The notes: generated from the letters alone by a model not told the origin. A stretch of DNA of 64,000 nucleotides from Enterobacter oligotrophicus (GCF_009176645.1 NZ_AP019007.1:2790001-2854000), one strand, 5' to 3'. Positions 36,991-46,767 are shown, counted from the stretch's first letter. Numbers and translations are program-made.

Positions 36991-37341
36991 GTGAGTATTA
37001 CTTTTGATAAGGCATTGGGCGTTCATCCGCAGGCTGTAGCACTTCGACTTTCCAGGGCGGAACTGCTTTCAGCAAATCTGGCTAACGTCGATACACCCAA
37101 TTTCCAGGCTAAAGATATTGATTTTGCCGCGGAGATGCAACGTTCACAGCGGGATTTCTTTCCCGGCTCAGCGCCGCAGGAGATGTATCGCGTGCCTTAC
37201 CAACCCTCCTCGGACGGCAATACCGTCGCGCTGGATGTGGAGCAGGCGGAGTTTTCAAAAAATGTGCAGGACTATCAGATGAGCCTGGCGTTTTTGAATA
37301 TGAAATTCACCGGCCTGAAGAAGGCAATTGAAGGTAAGTGA
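36991..37341 (+). CDS. flgB: Proximal rod protein FlgB (LfgB)
   Basis: FlgB is a proximal rod subunit. The 116-residue protein has the family SRAELLSANLANVDTPNFQA motif near residues 24-43 and a C-terminal helix (MSLAFLNMKFTGLKKAI). The start is GTG behind a strong AAAGGAG. It is the first gene of the long hook-basal body operon running to lafW, driven by the sigma-54 promoter upstream. Confidence 0.95.
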   Translation: MSITFDKALGVHPQAVALRLSRAELLSANLANVDTPNFQAKDIDFAAEMQRSQRDFFPGSAPQEMYRVPYQPSSDGNTVALDVEQAEFSKNVQDYQMSLAFLNMKFTGLKKAIEGK

Positions 37342-37360
37342 TTGAATCAGGTAACTAAAA

Positions 37361-37786
37361 ATGGCTTTTAGCGATATTTACCGAGTTTCGGGTTCGGCGA
37401 TGACGGCGCAAACCGTCCGCCTGAATACCATCGCCAGTAACCTCGCCAACGCCGAAACCCCGGCGATGGATGAGGGCAATGTCTATAAAGCGCGCCGCCC
37501 GGTCTTTGCTGCGGTTTACCAAAACGACCAGCTCATGAGCGACAACGCGCTGACCGGCGCGCGCGTACAGGTGCTGGATGTTGTCTCTTCGGGTAATGCG
37601 GTGCAGCGCTATGAGCCGCATCACCCGATGGCGAATGCAGACGGTTACGTCTGGTATCCGGATGTCAACGTGGTGGAAGAGATGGCCGACATGATGTCCG
37701 CGTCCCGTAACTTCGAAACCAACGTCGATGTTCTTAACAATGTAAAAAGCATGCAGCAAAGCCTGCTGCGTCTTGGAGAGGCGTAA
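37361..37786 (+). CDS. flgC: Proximal rod protein FlgC (LfgC)
   Basis: FlgC is a rod subunit. The 141-residue protein has the typical N-terminal TVRLNTIASNLANAETPAMD (about residues 18-37) and the C-terminal heptad tail NVVEEMADMMSASRNFETNV. Length is near that of the primary FlgC (134). It is four bases before flgD. Confidence 0.95.
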   Translation: MAFSDIYRVSGSAMTAQTVRLNTIASNLANAETPAMDEGNVYKARRPVFAAVYQNDQLMSDNALTGARVQVLDVVSSGNAVQRYEPHHPMANADGYVWYPDVNVVEEMADMMSASRNFETNVDVLNNVKSMQQSLLRLGEA

Positions 37787-37789
37787 TTC

Positions 37790-38482
37790 ATGAGCGTGAA
37801 TGGAGTATCCACTCAATCCGGCACGACCCCTTACGACAGCGGCGTGACGGCGAATGACAACACCGCAGCAGGCATGAATAACCTGTTTATGCAGCTGCTG
37901 GTGGCGCAGATCCAGAACCAGGACCCGCTGAATCCGACAGACGGTACAGAGTATGTCAGCCAGCTTGCGCAGCTGACGCAGGTGCAGTCCATGGAAACGA
38001 TGTCCCAGTTAATGGCGAACAACGCGGTACTGATGGACAACCTCCAGACACTCTCCACGGGCAACCTGGTGGGTCAGAAAGTGATGGTCCAGACCGACAC
38101 CGTCGAGACCGATGGCAGCACCAATATTGATGGTCGCCTGACGCTGGGTCATGCCGCCAATACCGTTACCGTCATCGTAAAAGATGAAAGTGGCAACGAG
38201 ACCAAAATCGAGCTGGGCAAGCAGGAAAAGGGCGTGGTGAATTTCAACATTGATCCTGAAGAGCTGGGCCTGAAAGAGGGGAAATACACCCTTTCCGTGG
38301 TAACCGATACAGAGGAAACCAAAGTACCGGTTGAAGTGGGCGGCGTGGTGAACAACGTGCGTATTCCGCTTGATGGTAGCCCAACCGTGCTGAACATCAC
38401 CGGCGTTGGTGAGGTGGCTTACAACAACATCACACAGTTTGGGCAGTCGCAAGACAAAAACCCAAAGGGATTAATGAGTTAA
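37790..38482 (+). CDS. flgD: Hook scaffold/cap protein FlgD (LfgD)
   Basis: FlgD caps the growing hook. The 230-residue protein shows the family MNNLFMQLLVAQIQNQDPLN (about residues 28-47) and TEYVSQLAQLTQVQSMETM. A FlgD tudor/Ig-like C-terminal part follows (about 90-215). It lies between flgC and flgE with short gaps. Confidence 0.95.
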   Translation: MSVNGVSTQSGTTPYDSGVTANDNTAAGMNNLFMQLLVAQIQNQDPLNPTDGTEYVSQLAQLTQVQSMETMSQLMANNAVLMDNLQTLSTGNLVGQKVMVQTDTVETDGSTNIDGRLTLGHAANTVTVIVKDESGNETKIELGKQEKGVVNFNIDPEELGLKEGKYTLSVVTDTEETKVPVEVGGVVNNVRIPLDGSPTVLNITGVGEVAYNNITQFGQSQDKNPKGLMS

Positions 38483-38494
38483 TCAGGAACAATT

Positions 38495-39682
38495 ATGAGC
38501 TTTGATATTGCTATTTCTGGCTTAAATGCCATTAACCAACAGCTGGGTGCGATTTCCAACAACATTGCGAACTCCGGTACTGTCGGCTTTAAATCGGGTC
38601 GTGCGGAGTTTGCGTCCCTGTATGCCGAAGGCCAGCCGTTGGGTGTGGGCGTGACCAATATCGCGCAGAGTATCTCTAAAAACGGAAGCATTTTTTCCTC
38701 TGCCAGTAGCCTTGACCTGGCGATCAACGGCGATGGCTTTTTCGTGATGCGCGACAGCTCGGGCACCACCGCTTATACCCGTGCCGGTTACATGCAGACG
38801 GACAGCCTCGGCAACCTGATCAACAACCAGGGCATGTATCTTCAGGGTTATCCGGTCGATGCCAATGGCGTGATCCAGACCGGTACTGTCGGTAACCTGA
38901 CCATCAGCAGCGGCTCGCTGCCAGCGAAGGCCACCAGCACGCTCGATTTCACGGCCAACCTCAATGCCAACGAAAAGCTGCCAACCACCACCACGTTCGA
39001 CCCGACCGACGAAACGTCCTATAACCACACGTATGCCACGCAGGTATATGACTCTCTGGGGCGTGAACATACCCTGAAGCAATATTTCGTTAAAACCAGC
39101 GATAACGAATGGGAAGTGCATTACTACATGGATGACCAGGATATGGGCACCACGCAGAAAATGACCTTTACCGAGCAGGGCGTGCTGGAGACCCCAAACG
39201 GCACGGTCAATATTCAGGCCGATATTCCGGGTGCAGAAAGTATCGAACTGGCGCTGAGCTACAACGGCACCACGCAGTTCGGTTCTGACTTCTCCGTCAG
39301 TAAAAACAACGGCAACGGCTACGCGTCCGGCGAGCGCACCGGGCAGATGATCGATAAAGACGGCAGCGTCTATGCCACCTTCTCTAACGGTGAGCGTCTG
39401 CTGCAGGGGCAGGTGCTCCTGGCGACCTTTGCCAACCCGAACGGCCTGTCGTCACAAAACGGCACCACCTGGACACAAACCGCCAGCTCAGGCGCGCCAT
39501 TGACCGGTACACCGGGCACCGGCCTGCTGGGTGCGCTGACTTCCAACACGCTGGAAGGCTCTAACGTTGACCTGACGGCGGAACTGGTCGGGCTCATGAC
39601 CGCGCAGCGTAACTACCAGGCGAACACCAAAGTGATCAGCACCAACGACAGCATGATGACGGCGCTGTTCCAGGCGGTGTAA
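38495..39682 (+). CDS. flgE: Hook protein FlgE (LfgE)
   Basis: FlgE forms the universal-joint hook. The 395-residue protein starts with MSFDIAISGLNAINQQLGAI and the SNNIANSGTVGFKSGRAEFA motif, has the variable D1/D2 region in the middle, and ends with the conserved SNVDLTAELVGLMTAQRNYQ and an amphipathic helix. Length is close to the 402 of E. coli FlgE. The stop overlaps the flgF start by one base. Confidence 0.95.
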   Translation: MSFDIAISGLNAINQQLGAISNNIANSGTVGFKSGRAEFASLYAEGQPLGVGVTNIAQSISKNGSIFSSASSLDLAINGDGFFVMRDSSGTTAYTRAGYMQTDSLGNLINNQGMYLQGYPVDANGVIQTGTVGNLTISSGSLPAKATSTLDFTANLNANEKLPTTTTFDPTDETSYNHTYATQVYDSLGREHTLKQYFVKTSDNEWEVHYYMDDQDMGTTQKMTFTEQGVLETPNGTVNIQADIPGAESIELALSYNGTTQFGSDFSVSKNNGNGYASGERTGQMIDKDGSVYATFSNGERLLQGQVLLATFANPNGLSSQNGTTWTQTASSGAPLTGTPGTGLLGALTSNTLEGSNVDLTAELVGLMTAQRNYQANTKVISTNDSMMTALFQAV

Positions 39683-40413
39683 TGGACCATTTAATTTATA
39701 CCGCCGTGAGCGGCGCGTCCCGGAGCCTGTCGCAACAGCAGATCCACGCCAACAACCTGGCGAACGTGAACACGCAAGGGTTCCGTCACGATCTCGACAG
39801 TGCCATGTCGCAGCAAATCCAGGGGGAGGGTTACGCCTCCCGTTACCTGGTGCAGCAGCAGCAGGGCGGCGTCGACCTGACGCCAGGCGCAACGCGTGAT
39901 ACCGGGCGCAATCTGGATGTCGCTATCAAAGGCAGCGGACTGATCGCGCTGGTGAGCGGTAACCGGGAGGTTTATACCCGCAACGGCCAAATTGAAGTGG
40001 GGCCGGAAGGCGATCTCACCATCGATGGCTTGCCTGTCTCCGGCGATAACGGCCCGATTGTACTGCCGCCGTTTTCCGCCATCAGCATTGCGGACGACGG
40101 TGTGATCTCTATCGTGCCGGATGATGGCAATGTCGCGACGCAGATGGACGTTGACCGTATCAAGCTGGTGGATATTCCCGCCTCCCAGCTGAGCAAAAAC
40201 GCCGCCGGATTTATGGTCACCCGTGCTGACGTCAACCCACGAACGGAAAAGGTCGAGCTGGTTTCCGGCCATCTTGAAAGCTCCAACGTCTCGGCCATCA
40301 ACGAAATGGTGTCGAGCATCGCGCTTAACCGCCAGTTTGAAGCGCAGATCAAAATGATGAAGGCCGCGGAAGACCTGGCCACGGCAGGCAACCGTCTGTT
40401 GCGTAATACCTGA
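39682..40413 (+). CDS. flgF: Proximal rod protein FlgF (LfgF)
   Basis: FlgF is a rod subunit of the FlgF/FlgG family. The 243-residue protein has the QQIHANNLANVNTQGFRHDL motif near residues 17-36, the DVAIKGSGLIALV segment, and the C-terminal VSSIALNRQFEAQIKMMKAA. It overlaps flgE by one base and is 17 bases before flgG. Confidence 0.94.
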   Translation: MDHLIYTAVSGASRSLSQQQIHANNLANVNTQGFRHDLDSAMSQQIQGEGYASRYLVQQQQGGVDLTPGATRDTGRNLDVAIKGSGLIALVSGNREVYTRNGQIEVGPEGDLTIDGLPVSGDNGPIVLPPFSAISIADDGVISIVPDDGNVATQMDVDRIKLVDIPASQLSKNAAGFMVTRADVNPRTEKVELVSGHLESSNVSAINEMVSSIALNRQFEAQIKMMKAAEDLATAGNRLLRNT

Positions 40414-40430
40414 TTGAGTAAGGAATAACG

Positions 40431-41216
40431 ATGAATCCCGCTTTATGGATCAGTAAAACCGGACTTGCCGCGCAAGACGCGAAGATGAGCGCCATCTCTA
40501 ACAACCTGGCGAACGTCAACACCACCGGTTTCAAGCGCGATCGCGTGATGTTTGCCGATCTGTTTTATCAGAATCAGCGCACGCCGGGCGGTCAGCTTGA
40601 TCAGAACAACACCTCGCCAACCGGCATCCAGTTTGGTACTGGCGTAAAAATTGTCGGCACCCAGAAAGAGTTCTCGACCGGCAATATTCAGAACACCGGG
40701 CAGAAGCTGGATGTGGCGATCACCGGCCAGGGCTTTTTCCAGGTAGAAACCAGCGATGGCGATATTGCCTATACCCGCGCGGGTAATTTCCAGAAGAACC
40801 CGGATGGCCTGCTGACCAACGCCCAGGGGCTGCCACTGGTGCCGCAAATTGAGCTGCCGGATAACGTGAAAGATATCCAGATTGGCAAAGACGGCACCGT
40901 CACGGCGACGGTTGCGGGCGAAACGGAACCGGTTGAGCTGGGGCAGATCACCCTGGTGAACTTTGTGAATCCGGCCGGGCTTGAAGCCATCGGCGGCAAC
41001 CTGTATCGCGAAACGGCCGCAAGCGGTGAAGCGGTTGAGGGTGTCGCGGGGGAAGAGGCTTTCGGTCAGCTTGAGCAGGGGTCGCTTGAAGGCTCCAACG
41101 TTCAGGTGGTGGAAGAGATGGTCGATATGATTACCGTCCAGCGTGCCTACGAGATGAACGCCAAAATGGTCTCTGCCGCGGACGACATGATGAAGTTTGT
41201 CACGCAGTCGATGTAA
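40431..41216 (+). CDS. flgG: Distal rod protein FlgG (LfgG)
   Basis: FlgG builds the distal rod. At 261 residues it has nearly the length of primary FlgG (260). Motifs are MSAISNNLANVNTTGFKRDR (about residues 20-39), LDVAITGQGFFQVE, and the C-terminal EEMVDMITVQRAYEMNAKMV. Placement between flgF and flgH agrees. Confidence 0.96.
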   Translation: MNPALWISKTGLAAQDAKMSAISNNLANVNTTGFKRDRVMFADLFYQNQRTPGGQLDQNNTSPTGIQFGTGVKIVGTQKEFSTGNIQNTGQKLDVAITGQGFFQVETSDGDIAYTRAGNFQKNPDGLLTNAQGLPLVPQIELPDNVKDIQIGKDGTVTATVAGETEPVELGQITLVNFVNPAGLEAIGGNLYRETAASGEAVEGVAGEEAFGQLEQGSLEGSNVQVVEEMVDMITVQRAYEMNAKMVSAADDMMKFVTQSM

Positions 41217-41240
41217 TGCGTGAAGTGAAGTGAACGAAAA

Positions 41241-41906
41241 ATGAAAAAGCAGTGTGTTCTCGGCTTTTTTGTACTTCTGCTGGCCGGGTGTGAAAGCCCG
41301 GCGCTGCTGGTACATAAAGACGACGCGGCCTATGCGCCGCCGGAAGATTTTTCCATGCCGTCTGCCCAGGTGCAGGGCGGTGGTCTGTATAACGCCAACT
41401 ACAACTGGTCTTTAACGCAGGATCGCCGTGCCTATCGTGTGGGCGACATCCTGACCGTGAAGCTCGATGAGTCAACCCAGGCAAGCAAACAGGCGCGGAC
41501 CAATTTCGGTAAGAAAAACGATGTGTCCATCGGCGTGCCGGAGGCCTTTGGCCATTCTGTTGACAAGCTCTCAGGCTCGATCGACGGCAACCGTAACTTT
41601 AACGGTAATGCCACCTCACAGCAGCAAAATAGCCTGCGCGGTGCCATCACCGTTGCGGTCTATAAGGTGTTGCCTAACGGCGTGCTGGCGGTGCGTGGCG
41701 AGAAATGGCTCACCCTTAATCAGGGCGATGAATATATGCGCGTGACGGGGCTGGTGCGTGCCGAGGACATTGAGCGTGACAACTCGGTTTCATCGCAGCG
41801 TATTGCTAACGCACGTATCTCCTATGCGGGACGCGGCGCGCTGAGCGATGCCAATTCCGCAGGCTGGTTAACCCGCTTCTTTAACCATCCACTGTTCCCT
41901 ATTTAA
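41241..41906 (+). CDS. flgH: Outer-membrane L-ring lipoprotein FlgH (LfgH)
   Basis: FlgH forms the L ring in the outer membrane. The 221-residue protein has a lipoprotein signal with the lipobox LLAGC, acylated Cys17. The core shows [20 protein letters not shown] near residues 66-85 and [19 protein letters not shown] near 146-165. It ends just before flgI, with a stop/start overlap of one base if the longer flgI start is used. Confidence 0.95.
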   Translation: MKKQCVLGFFVLLLAGCESPALLVHKDDAAYAPPEDFSMPSAQVQGGGLYNANYNWSLTQDRRAYRVGDILTVKLDESTQASKQARTNFGKKNDVSIGVPEAFGHSVDKLSGSIDGNRNFNGNATSQQQNSLRGAITVAVYKVLPNGVLAVRGEKWLTLNQGDEYMRVTGLVRAEDIERDNSVSSQRIANARISYAGRGALSDANSAGWLTRFFNHPLFPI

Positions 41907-41917
41907 TGGAGTCTGCC

Positions 41918-43009
41918 ATGCGTAAGGCAATGCTATTTCTGATGCTGTTGTGGACGACAGGCGCGCTGGCGGAACGTCTGGGTAACGTTGTGGACATCCA
42001 GGGCGTGCGTGGTAACCAGCTGGTAGGTTACAGCCTCGTTGTGGGGCTGGACGGCACCGGTGATAAAAACCAGGTGAAATTCACCAGCCAGTCGGTGACC
42101 AATATGCTGCGCCAGTTTGGTGTGCAGTTGCCGACGAAAATCGATCCCAAAGTGAAAAACGTGGCCGCCGTGGCGATCAGCGCCACGCTGCCGCCGGGTT
42201 ACGCCCGTGGTCAGGCCATTGACGTGACGGTTTCGTCTATCGGTGACGCGAAAAGTTTGCGTGGCGGGACACTGCTGCTGACGCAGTTGCGCGGCGCAGA
42301 CGGTGAAGTCTACGCCCTGGCACAGGGAAACGTGGTGGTCGGCGGCGTGAAAGCGGAAGGTAACAGCGGCTCCAGCGTGACGATCAACACCCCAACCGTA
42401 GGGCGCGTGCCAAACGGGGGATCGGTGGAACGTGAAATTCCGTCTGATTTTCAGCAAAACAACCAGGTGATTTTGAACCTGAAACGTCCGAGCTTTAAAA
42501 CCGCTAACAGCGTCGCGGTTGCGCTCAACACTGCGTTTGGTTCGGGCACGGCTACGGCACAAAGTGCGACCAACGTGGTGGTTAATGCTCCGCTTTCTGC
42601 GGGCGAACGCGTGGCGTTTATGTCGATGCTGGAAGATGTGCAGATCAATGCCGGTAAACAGCCGCCGCGCGTTGTGTTCAATGCCCGTACCGGTACGGTG
42701 GTGATTGGCGATGGCGTGGTTGTTCGCGCCGCGGCCGTCTCGCACGGGAACCTGACGGTCACCATTCGTGAATCTTCCAGCGTCAGCCAGCCGGGGGCAT
42801 TTAGCCAGGGGCAGACGGTTGTCACGCCGGAGAGTGACGTGAATGTCGATCGCGGTCGTGGGCAAATGGTCACCCTTGCTGCCGGAACCAGCCTGCGCAG
42901 TATTGTGAACACGCTGAATAGCCTCGGCGCATCGCCGGATGACACCATGGCAATCCTGCAGGCTCTGCATGAAGCCGGTGCGCTGGATGCCGAGCTGGTG
43001 GTGATTTAA
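41918..43009 (+). CDS. flgI: Periplasmic P-ring protein FlgI (LfgI)
   Basis: FlgI forms the P ring in the peptidoglycan layer. I prefer the ATG at 41918 ([19 protein letters not shown]), which has GGAG at six bases and gives a standard signal peptide of 18 residues; an ATG at 41906 adds four residues. The mature protein carries [20 protein letters not shown] and [20 protein letters not shown]. Length, 363 residues, matches the family. Confidence 0.95.
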   Translation: MRKAMLFLMLLWTTGALAERLGNVVDIQGVRGNQLVGYSLVVGLDGTGDKNQVKFTSQSVTNMLRQFGVQLPTKIDPKVKNVAAVAISATLPPGYARGQAIDVTVSSIGDAKSLRGGTLLLTQLRGADGEVYALAQGNVVVGGVKAEGNSGSSVTINTPTVGRVPNGGSVEREIPSDFQQNNQVILNLKRPSFKTANSVAVALNTAFGSGTATAQSATNVVVNAPLSAGERVAFMSMLEDVQINAGKQPPRVVFNARTGTVVIGDGVVVRAAAVSHGNLTVTIRESSSVSQPGAFSQGQTVVTPESDVNVDRGRGQMVTLAAGTSLRSIVNTLNSLGASPDDTMAILQALHEAGALDAELVVI

Positions 43010-43018
43010 GGAGTGGTT

Positions 43019-43411
43019 ATGTTAAATGCGATCGCCCCTCGTTCCCCCCTGCTGCCCGGCGACATGACCGGGCAGGTCAAACCACAAAACCTTGAGCAGG
43101 CGGCTGAACAGTTTGAAGCCATGTTCCTGCGCTCCATGATGAAAGAGATGCGTAAAGCGTCGCAGGCACTGGTGGACGACAACCCGTTCGACAGTAAGCA
43201 GCAGCGCATGATGCAGGAGTTTTACGACGACAAGCTGACTTCTCAGCTGGCATCGCAACGCAGCACCGGTATTGCGCAGATGATCATTGCGCAACTGGGG
43301 CCGCAGGCGCAGGCACCGCTTAAGAATTCGCAGAGTATGGCCGCTTTACAAGAGCATCCTCAGCAATTAACCCCCCCGGTCATACCCGTTATGCGTCGTG
43401 GGCAGGAGTAA
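43019..43411 (+). CDS. flgJ: Rod-binding protein FlgJ (LfgJ), single-domain form
   Basis: The product is about 130 residues. It contains only the rod-binding domain (QAAEQFEAMFLRSMMKEMRK near residues 26-45, and MMQEFYDDKLTSQLA). The beta-N-acetylglucosaminidase domain that makes primary enterobacterial FlgJ about 313 residues long is absent. I chose ATG 43019, which has AAGGAG at five bases; GTG at 43013 overlaps that site. Wall cutting for rod passage must come from another enzyme, possibly the YafL-type hydrolase at 56013-56777. Confidence 0.93.
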   Translation: MLNAIAPRSPLLPGDMTGQVKPQNLEQAAEQFEAMFLRSMMKEMRKASQALVDDNPFDSKQQRMMQEFYDDKLTSQLASQRSTGIAQMIIAQLGPQAQAPLKNSQSMAALQEHPQQLTPPVIPVMRRGQE

Positions 43412-43414
43412 TCA

Positions 43415-44785
43415 ATGAACATGATCAACATTGCCTGGAGTGGCTTGCAGGCGGCGCAGTTTGGGATGAGCGTGACCTCCATGAACATCTCCAACGTTCT
43501 GACGCCAGGCTACAGCCGCCAGGGCATTATTCAAAGCTCCGTGGTGACGATGGGCCAGGGTGGAATGTCCGCCGGAGCCGGTGTGCAGGTAGACAGTATC
43601 CGCCGTGTTTCGGATCAGTATCTGACCACCCAGGTGTGGCAGAGCAACAGCAAAGAGAAATATTATACCATCAACAACCAGTACCTCAGCTCGCTGGAAA
43701 AAGTGATCGGCACCGATTCCACCAGCCTGGGAACCGGTCTGGATGATTTTTTCGCTGCGCTGAGCGCGCTGACAAAAGAGCCAGAAAGTGAGGCGAACCG
43801 CCAGCAATTGTTGAACCAGGCGGGCTCTCTGGCGACGCGCTTCAACAGCATGAACGACTTTATCAACAGCCAGAAAACGTCGGTCTCCAACCAGCGTGAC
43901 ACTATGGTCGGGCAGATCAACAGCCTGACGGACGGTATCGCTGATTACAATAAAAAAATCATGGAGATGGAATCAACCGGGGGCAACAGTAACGTACTGC
44001 GCGATCAGCGTGACGAGCTGGTAAAACAGCTCAGCACCTACGCTGACGTTAAAGTGACGGAAGACAGTACCGGCAGCTATTCCGTGTCAATGAAAAACGG
44101 TCAGCCGCTGGTGAGCGGGAAAGTGGCCGGGGAGTTGAGCTGTAGCCTGGATGGTAGCGGTAATCCTGTATTGAGCCTGAGCTTTTCGAACACCACCTTT
44201 TCACTCAACCCTTCAACGGGCGGCCAGCTCGGTGCGCTGTACGACTATGAAACCGGCGATCTGGCACAGATGCAGGCTTCCGTGCAGGGGATGGCGGAAG
44301 CGGTTGCCACCATGTTCAACGATCAGCTCGCGCAAGGTTTTGATAAGAATGGCAATCCCGGTAAGCCGCTGTTTACCTTCGATCTGACTAACCCAGCCGG
44401 AATTTTACAGGTGAACGACCTTAAGCCTGACGAACTGGCTCTGTCTGGCTCTCCCGATGAGCAGGGTAACGGCGACAACCTTCAGGCGCTGATTGATCTG
44501 AAAAATAAAAAGGTTGATATCGGCGGAATGGGCAATATGAGCCTGAATGAAGGGGCTGCGGCGATCATCTCGAACGTGGGCATCGCCAGCAAAAAATCCC
44601 AGAGCGAACTGGATGCGGCGAAAGGGGTTCTCGACCAGGCCCAGCTCCAGCGCAACAACCTCAGCGCGGTCAACCAGGATGAAGAGGCGATTAACCTGCA
44701 GGTGTATATGCAGGCGTACCAGTCCAACGTCAAGGTGATTGCCACCGGTAACCAGATTTTCAATGACCTGTTAGGCCTGTTTTAA
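43415..44785 (+). CDS. flgK: Hook-filament junction protein FlgK (LfgK, HAP1)
   Basis: FlgK joins hook to filament. The 456-residue protein has the N-terminal IAWSGLQAAQFGMSVTSMNI and SNVLTPGYSRQG motif, coiled-coil D1 regions, and the C-terminal AINLQVYMQAYQSNVKVIAT. It is shorter than primary FlgK (about 547), mostly through a reduced central domain, as in other lateral systems. It follows flgJ by three bases. Confidence 0.94.
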   Translation: MNMINIAWSGLQAAQFGMSVTSMNISNVLTPGYSRQGIIQSSVVTMGQGGMSAGAGVQVDSIRRVSDQYLTTQVWQSNSKEKYYTINNQYLSSLEKVIGTDSTSLGTGLDDFFAALSALTKEPESEANRQQLLNQAGSLATRFNSMNDFINSQKTSVSNQRDTMVGQINSLTDGIADYNKKIMEMESTGGNSNVLRDQRDELVKQLSTYADVKVTEDSTGSYSVSMKNGQPLVSGKVAGELSCSLDGSGNPVLSLSFSNTTFSLNPSTGGQLGALYDYETGDLAQMQASVQGMAEAVATMFNDQLAQGFDKNGNPGKPLFTFDLTNPAGILQVNDLKPDELALSGSPDEQGNGDNLQALIDLKNKKVDIGGMGNMSLNEGAAAIISNVGIASKKSQSELDAAKGVLDQAQLQRNNLSAVNQDEEAINLQVYMQAYQSNVKVIATGNQIFNDLLGLF

Positions 44786-44806
44786 CGGGGAGTAAGGAAC
44801 GAATTT

Positions 44807-45727
44807 ATGCGAATCAGTAGTCTTTATAATTCCGATGCCATGATGGCGCAGCTTGGCGTTAACGGTACGCGCATCAGCAAACTGATGGAACAGATGGCCA
44901 CGCAGAAGCGGATCAACGTTCCGTCTGACGATCCGGTTGCCGCAACGCGTCTGGTGCAGCTTAACCGCGAGCAATCGGCCATTAAGCAGTATCAGAATAA
45001 CATTACCGGGCTGAGCGGGGCGCTCTCCAGCCAGGAAGCGCACATTACGGCCATGAGCAATCAGCTGTTAGCGCTGAACGATAAACTGCTTTCTGCCGCA
45101 AACGGCGGCGTGCACAGCGGGGAAGATATGTCGGGTTATGGTGCCGAACTCTCCTCCATGCTGGACTCGCTGGTGGCCTCTATAAACGCGCAGAACGAAA
45201 GCGGTGGCTATCTCTTCTCCGGTACGAAAACGGACACCAAACCGGTGGTCTGGGATGAGGCGCAGGGGAAATATGTTTACCAGGGCAACAACGGCACGCG
45301 TGAAACCACGGTAGCGAACGGTGTTAACGTGACGGAAAATACCCACGTTGTGGGCGCATTTTCCGGCAGCGGTGACGATCTGGAGATGCTAAACAAGCTC
45401 AAAGCCCTCAGCGACAAAATGCAGGACCCGTCGCTGTCGGTGAACGATTACCAGAAGGATATCGACGAGATGCTGACGATGTCTGGTCAGTCACGCGATA
45501 AAGTTGCGGCATTATTTACCGACCTGGGTGGACGTCAGAATCGACTGACCATGCTGGACGATGCGCATACGGACGTCAGCATGGCGAACGATCAGGTCGT
45601 TCGCGATCTGTCAGATACCGACTGGGCGACAACCAATATTAATCTTCAGCTCTACACCAACTCTGTACAGATAACCAACAAAGCGTACAGCATGATCAGC
45701 CAGCTTTCGCTCTTCAGCATGTTGTAA
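44807..45727 (+). CDS. flgL: Hook-filament junction protein FlgL (LfgL, HAP3)
   Basis: FlgL is the second junction protein. The 306-residue protein has MRISSLYNSDAMMAQLGVNG at the start, the flagellin-like INVPSDDPVAATRLVQLNRE segment near residues 36-55, and a C-terminal helix with NINLQLYTNSVQITNKAYSM. Length is close to 317 of primary FlgL. A ribosome binding site AAGGAACG precedes the ATG. It is five bases before lafW. Confidence 0.94.
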   Translation: MRISSLYNSDAMMAQLGVNGTRISKLMEQMATQKRINVPSDDPVAATRLVQLNREQSAIKQYQNNITGLSGALSSQEAHITAMSNQLLALNDKLLSAANGGVHSGEDMSGYGAELSSMLDSLVASINAQNESGGYLFSGTKTDTKPVVWDEAQGKYVYQGNNGTRETTVANGVNVTENTHVVGAFSGSGDDLEMLNKLKALSDKMQDPSLSVNDYQKDIDEMLTMSGQSRDKVAALFTDLGGRQNRLTMLDDAHTDVSMANDQVVRDLSDTDWATTNINLQLYTNSVQITNKAYSMISQLSLFSML

Positions 45728-45732
45728 TACGT

Positions 45733-46737
45733 ATGCAAGTCGGTTTAAAAACAAACTCGTTATCCACGACGCCCGCTCCCGTCAGAACCACGCCAGGGGC
45801 GGCGTCGGCGATCTCACGCACGGAGCAACGGCCTCTTTCCTCTGGAGGAACGCCGCCATTTCCGGAGTCTGCCCTGCTTTCACGCCGTCCTTTACGCTAC
45901 AACGTTCAGTTGAATCAGCAACTGACTGCAGTACAAAAGGCGGAGAGCTATCTTTCGGAAACGGAAACGCAACTGCTCATGCTGCGTCATCAGGCGATGC
46001 GGGGGAACGAGAGCGAGCACGCCGCGTCGGTAACGTCGTTATTGCAGCAGCGCAGTGAGATATCTGGCGGAACGGTCGATCGTAATTTCAATGTGACGTT
46101 GCAGCAAAGCAGTAAGGTCAGCTTTACGCTGCCGGGCATGGAAAACGTACTGGAGCAGACATCAGGCGAGACGCTGGTATTTGCGCTTGGCGGCAGCAAG
46201 CGTGAGCTGACTGCTATTGCGATACCGGCACAGGCGACTCCGCGTCAGGCGCTGGTCCACCTGAATGTGGGGCTGGGCCGCCTGGGTATCCACGCGACGT
46301 TGAGCCGTGAAGGTAAAGCGATGTTCCAGGTTGATGAATCCCGCTGGGGGCGCGTCAGCCAGCATTTAAGCGTGCGTGGGGAAGGGAAGCAGTTTCCGGC
46401 GGATGCCTTTACGCTCCTGGCTCCGCGCGCCGAGATCAGCCGCGAGGATGAAATCGGCCAGATTAGCCAGCAGTGGGAGCGCGGTGCTGGCGGAAAATTG
46501 CAGCAGACGCTGGAGCAAATCACCCGTGAACGCAGCAAATTGCATCAGCATCAGGAGCGGGTGTCAGCGCGTATTCAGGACATGGCAACGGCCTATACGC
46601 CTCGCGAAGCGCTGGACACCGCGCGTGCGCTCGGCAGTGCTCTGGCAAAAAGCGGAACGCAGTATAGCCTGCTGTCGCAAGCCCTGTCCGCGCAGGGGAA
46701 CGTGTCGCTGTCGACTGTGAAAAATCTGTTGGGTTAA
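45733..46737 (+). CDS. lafW: LafW, lateral hook-associated protein
   Basis: LafW is known only from lateral flagellar loci and is described there as a putative hook-associated protein. The 334-residue sequence has an N-terminal Pro/Thr/Ser-rich tail, then a helical region (residues about 60-110). A flagellin_IN-like fold may lie in the middle, with TPRQALVHLNVGLGRLGIHA and TLSREGKAMFQVDES near residues 176-210. Helices follow, ending VSLSTVKNLLG. There is no signal peptide, as expected for a type III exported protein. It closes the flgB operon and has no counterpart in the primary system. Confidence 0.85.
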   Translation: MQVGLKTNSLSTTPAPVRTTPGAASAISRTEQRPLSSGGTPPFPESALLSRRPLRYNVQLNQQLTAVQKAESYLSETETQLLMLRHQAMRGNESEHAASVTSLLQQRSEISGGTVDRNFNVTLQQSSKVSFTLPGMENVLEQTSGETLVFALGGSKRELTAIAIPAQATPRQALVHLNVGLGRLGIHATLSREGKAMFQVDESRWGRVSQHLSVRGEGKQFPADAFTLLAPRAEISREDEIGQISQQWERGAGGKLQQTLEQITRERSKLHQHQERVSARIQDMATAYTPREALDTARALGSALAKSGTQYSLLSQALSAQGNVSLSTVKNLLG

Positions 46738-46745
46738 CTCAGAGG

Positions 46746-46766
46746 GGCGGTGACGACACCGCCTGT
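46746..46766. terminator. Hairpin terminator between lafW and the lafZ pair
   Basis: GGCGGTG-ACGA-CACCGCC is a perfect 7-bp stem and 4-base loop just after the lafW stop, between convergent transcripts. The following T-tract (TGTCTT) is weak. Confidence 0.65.
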
Positions 46767-46767
46767 C

